A stretch of 64,000 nt of DNA. Origin: Pseudacidobacterium ailaaui. GTDB taxonomy: Bacteria > Acidobacteriota > Terriglobia > Terriglobales > Acidobacteriaceae. Position numbers and translations under genes: made by a program. Location of the stretch: assembly GCF_000688455.1 (NCBI RefSeq), contig NZ_JIAL01000001.1, positions 1,581,001 to 1,645,000 on the forward strand, read 5' to 3'. The notes under the pieces are model-generated. The model was not told the origin of the DNA and did not search any database. It worked only from the letters and a program-made list of their open reading frames with translations. Of this stretch, positions 61,580-64,000 are shown piece after piece; positions within the stretch are counted from its first letter, which is position 1, and each line of letters starts with the position of its first letter.

Positions 61580-62239
61580 ATGGCAACTGTGACTGAAAAA
61601 ATTGATGCAAAGCTGGTGAAGGACCTGCGCGAGAAGTCGGGTGCGCCCATGGGTGACTGCCTGAAGGCCCTGCAGGAAGCCAAGGGCAATATGGAAGAGG
61701 CGTTTGTAATTCTGCGCAAGCGCGGAATGGCCTCGGCCCAGAAAAAGGCCTCGCGCACCACAAATGAAGGTGCGGTGGGCACCTACATCCATGCCGGGGG
61801 CAAGATCGGCGTGCTGGTGGAAGTCAATTGCGAGAGCGACTTTGTGGCCCGCACCGCGGACTTTCAGGAGCTTCTGAAGGACATTGCCATGCACATTGCG
61901 GCAACCGACCCGCGCTATATCCGCCGCGAAGACGTAACGGCAGAAGACCTGGAGCGCGAGAAGGAGATCTTCCGTGCGCAGGCGGCCGAGACGGGCAAGC
62001 CTGCTCCGGTGATTGAAAAGATCGTGGAGGGCAAGATGAGCAAGTTCTATGAGGAAGTGTGCCTGCTCGAACAGCCCTTCATCAAGGACCAGACCGTTTC
62101 CATCAAGGACCTGATTGCGCAGAAGGTAGGCAAGCTGGGTGAGAACATCACCGTCCGGCGCTTTGCCCGCTTCAAGGTCGGAGACCCGAACTGGACTGTG
62201 GCACAGACCAAAGCTACGGCCACGGAAGAACAGCAATAA
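61580..62239 (+). CDS. tsf: Translation elongation factor Ts
   Basis: The 219-residue protein is the shorter EF-Ts form. The N-terminal UBA-like domain has VKDLREKSGAPMGDCLKALQEA, and the EF-Tu contact region has the TDFVAR-type segment (CESDFVARTADF). It releases GDP from EF-Tu. AAAAGGGA precedes the ATG closely. It follows rpsB as in most bacteria. Confidence 0.97.
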   Translation: MATVTEKIDAKLVKDLREKSGAPMGDCLKALQEAKGNMEEAFVILRKRGMASAQKKASRTTNEGAVGTYIHAGGKIGVLVEVNCESDFVARTADFQELLKDIAMHIAATDPRYIRREDVTAEDLEREKEIFRAQAAETGKPAPVIEKIVEGKMSKFYEEVCLLEQPFIKDQTVSIKDLIAQKVGKLGENITVRRFARFKVGDPNWTVAQTKATATEEQQ

Positions 62240-62263
62240 CCGCAGGACCGTTCCTGGTCCGAC

Positions 62264-62328
62264 AGCAGGACCGCGCACTCTCTCTTGTTTCCGCGAGCAA
62301 GGCAGAGGGGAGCGGTCCTACTGCTTTT
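62264..62328. terminator. Imperfect hairpin between convergent tsf and hslU
   Basis: AGCAGGACCGC (62264-62274) can pair with GCGGTCC...TGCT (62312-62325, a 3-nt bulge) and is followed by T residues for the plus strand. It could end tsf transcription. Confidence 0.4.
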
Positions 62329-62335
62329 GCGGGGT

Positions 62336-63835
62336 TCAGAGAATGTAGCGGGAAAGGTCCTGGTCTTTCACAATGGACGCGACCATCTGGCGGACATACT
62401 CTGCGCCGACGAGGGCCACTTTTTCCGTGCCGGATTCCGTTTCACGGTCTACGATCGGCAGCGGGACGGTGGCGCCGTTGTCCATCTCCTTGCCGTCGTT
62501 CTTTTCTTTTGCGGCCTTCATCAGGTCCGGTGCGAGGAAGCTGATCTCGTCCAGCACGCGTTCCATGATGGTGTGCAGGCGGCGCGCACCGATGTTTTCT
62601 GTTGTTTCATTTACGCGGAAGGCGAAGCGGGCCATCTCCTCGATGGCGTCGGGCGTAAATTCGAGCTTCAGTCCCTCGGTCTCAAGCAGTGCCGTGTATT
62701 GCTTGGTGAGCGAGGACTTCGGCTCGGTCAGGATGCGGACAAAGTCCTCAACGGTGAGCGATTGCAGCTCCACGCGAATGGGGAAGCGTCCCTGCAATTC
62801 CGGAATCAGGTCGCTGGGCTTGGAGACGTGGAAGGCCCCGGCGGCGATGAAGAGGATATGGTCTGTGCGCACCATGCCGTAGCGTGTGTTCACGGTGGTG
62901 CCTTCGACGATAGGCAGGATGTCACGCTGCACACCTTCGCGGGAGACGTCCGGGCCGTGTCCGCCTTCTCGTCCGGCGATCTTGTCAATTTCGTCAAGAA
63001 AGACGATGCCTGAATTTTCCACGCGCTCAACGGCGATACGTGTGACCTGGTCCATGTCCACCAGACGGTTTTCTTCCTCCTGCACCAGGTACTCGAAGGC
63101 CTCGGCCACCTTCATTTTGCGCTTTTTCGTACGCTGGCCAAAGAGGTTGGGCAGCACGTCTTTCAGGTTGATGTCCATCTCCTCCACACCCTGACTGGAG
63201 ATGATCTCGAAGGCGGGCATATTGCGCTCGCGCACATCAATTTCTACCGTGCGGTCATCCAGCTTGCCCTCGCGGAACTGCTGACGCAGTTTTTCTCTTG
63301 TGCGCTGGTGTGAGTCAGAGGAGAGGGCGGTGCTCGTGCTCTGCTCTGCGCCCTGCGCTGCCGCTGCCGGTGCTGGTGGAGGAAGCAGCAGGTCCAGCAG
63401 GCGCTCTTCCGCGTTCAGCTCGGCCTTGTCTTCGACCTCTTCCAGCTTCTCCTCGCGCACCATGTCAATGGCAATCTCCACCAGGTCTCGCACGATGGAT
63501 TCAACGTCGCGGCCCACATAGCCGACCTCAGTGAATTTGGAAGCCTCAACTTTGAGGAAGGGAGAGTTGGTCAGCTTGGCCAGCCGCCGCGCAATTTCAG
63601 TCTTGCCCACGCCGGTAGGCCCGATCATGATGATGTTCTTGGGCATGATCTCCTCGGCAAGGTCCGGGGGCAGCTTCTGGCGGCGCATACGGTTGCGCAA
63701 TGCGATGGCGACGGCGCGTTTGGCCGCCTTCTGGCCGACGACGTATTTGTCCAACTCGGCAACGATCTCGCGCGGCGTCAGCTCTTCGAGCGCCAGCTCC
63801 TGGTCTTCAGCAGTTCCGGGTAAATAAATGGCCAT
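62336..63835 (-). CDS. hslU: ATP-dependent protease ATPase subunit HslU
   Basis: A 499-residue AAA+ unfoldase. Walker A GPTGVGKT is near residue 73, GYVGRDVES follows as the substrate-pore loop, the Walker B region reads [11 protein letters not shown], and the C-terminus ends SRYIL, the tail that inserts into HslV. It is longer than E. coli HslU (443 residues) because the I-domain carries an Ala/Pro-rich stretch ([11 protein letters not shown]). AAAGGAG lies 8 nt upstream of the ATG. It is co-transcribed with hslV, 32 nt downstream of it. Confidence 0.97.
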   Translation of the reverse strand: MAIYLPGTAEDQELALEELTPREIVAELDKYVVGQKAAKRAVAIALRNRMRRQKLPPDLAEEIMPKNIIMIGPTGVGKTEIARRLAKLTNSPFLKVEASKFTEVGYVGRDVESIVRDLVEIAIDMVREEKLEEVEDKAELNAEERLLDLLLPPPAPAAAAQGAEQSTSTALSSDSHQRTREKLRQQFREGKLDDRTVEIDVRERNMPAFEIISSQGVEEMDINLKDVLPNLFGQRTKKRKMKVAEAFEYLVQEEENRLVDMDQVTRIAVERVENSGIVFLDEIDKIAGREGGHGPDVSREGVQRDILPIVEGTTVNTRYGMVRTDHILFIAAGAFHVSKPSDLIPELQGRFPIRVELQSLTVEDFVRILTEPKSSLTKQYTALLETEGLKLEFTPDAIEEMARFAFRVNETTENIGARRLHTIMERVLDEISFLAPDLMKAAKEKNDGKEMDNGATVPLPIVDRETESGTEKVALVGAEYVRQMVASIVKDQDLSRYIL

Positions 63836-63867
63836 GTGCCTGCTCCTTTCTGAGAGGCGCGCAGAAA

Positions 63868-64000
63868 TTAAGCGTGCAGTTCTTCGATGGTGATCTGGTC
63901 GTTGGTGTAGATGCAGATCTGACCGGCAATGCGCAGTGATTTTTCGGCAATCTCGCGGGCGGACAGCTCTGTGTTCTGATACAGCGCACGCGCAGCGGCC
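63868..64000 (-). CDS. hslV: ATP-dependent protease peptidase subunit HslV, 3' end only
   Basis: The last 43 codons of hslV read into the window edge on the minus strand: a frame ending [20 protein letters not shown], then [19 protein letters not shown] and a TAA stop. The [18 protein letters not shown] pattern is the usual HslV C-terminus. The catalytic Thr1 lies outside the window. Confidence 0.93.
   Translation of the reverse strand, partial: AAARALYQNTELSAREIAEKSLRIAGQICIYTNDQITIEELHA

Overview
The window reads as a chromosomal segment of an acidobacterium, most likely class Terriglobia (family Acidobacteriaceae). No 16S gene is present, so this rests on gene content: two very large Oar/TonB-type outer-membrane receptors with carboxypeptidase-regulatory N-termini, a VWFA protein of the type common in Acidobacteria, several FG-GAP/ASPIC-UnbV proteins, DUF6677, tandem DUF3147 genes and the order rplM-rpsI-rpsB-tsf beside hslVU. 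Base composition is GC-rich throughout. No transposase, phage gene or CRISPR array was seen.

Layout. 1-5.2 kb: the 3' part of bcsC (cellulose export) and a cytochrome P450. 5.2-8.6 kb: a minus-strand three-gene sugar operon with 4-nt overlaps (4,6-dehydratase, NeuC/LegG-type 2-epimerase, DegT aminotransferase) of the kind that starts bacillosamine or nonulosonate synthesis. 8.7-25.5 kb: a compact island with an amidase, four large secreted FG-GAP/ASPIC-UnbV proteins, an NqrB/RnfD-like membrane protein resembling UnbU, and a plus-strand trio made of an asparagine-synthetase-like ligase, a COG1244-type radical SAM enzyme and a halogenase-like flavoprotein. 25.7-31.2 kb: an operon for an outer-membrane barrel, a NitT/TauT-type ABC importer with two different permeases, a Tat-exported HMA protein and a DUF169 protein. 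31.2-35.5 kb: a GH3 glycosidase, two DUF3147 membrane proteins and inorganic pyrophosphatase. 35.8-48 kb: cell-surface genes (Oar-like receptor, VWFA protein, two related small membrane proteins, a rhodanese-like protein, an outer-membrane barrel, an arylsulfate sulfotransferase lipoprotein, a TonB-type receptor). 48.2-53.2 kb: tRNA-Val, DUF6677 with a 59-residue partner, acyl-CoA dehydrogenase, MarR-pirin, OpgC-like acyltransferase. 53.2-59.1 kb: a sugar-acid operon (SDR, tagaturonate epimerase, LarA-like nickel enzyme), a GH144-like glucanase and a soluble histidine kinase. 59.2-64 kb: rplM, rpsI, rpsB, tsf, then hslU and the 3' end of hslV on the other strand.

The best candidate for an undescribed system is the UnbU/UnbV island. 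UNBV and UNBU are named from enediyne antibiotic cassettes, but no enediyne polyketide synthase is present here. UnbV-UnbU-UnbV and a TPR-UnbV gene form one tightly overlapping minus-strand operon that converges on the ligase/radical SAM/flavoprotein trio. Two of the UnbV proteins also share a C-terminal region of roughly 430 residues that I cannot name. A second candidate is the ABC importer with HMA and DUF169 partners, which looks like uptake of a metal or a thiol-bound compound. Both functional proposals are inference.
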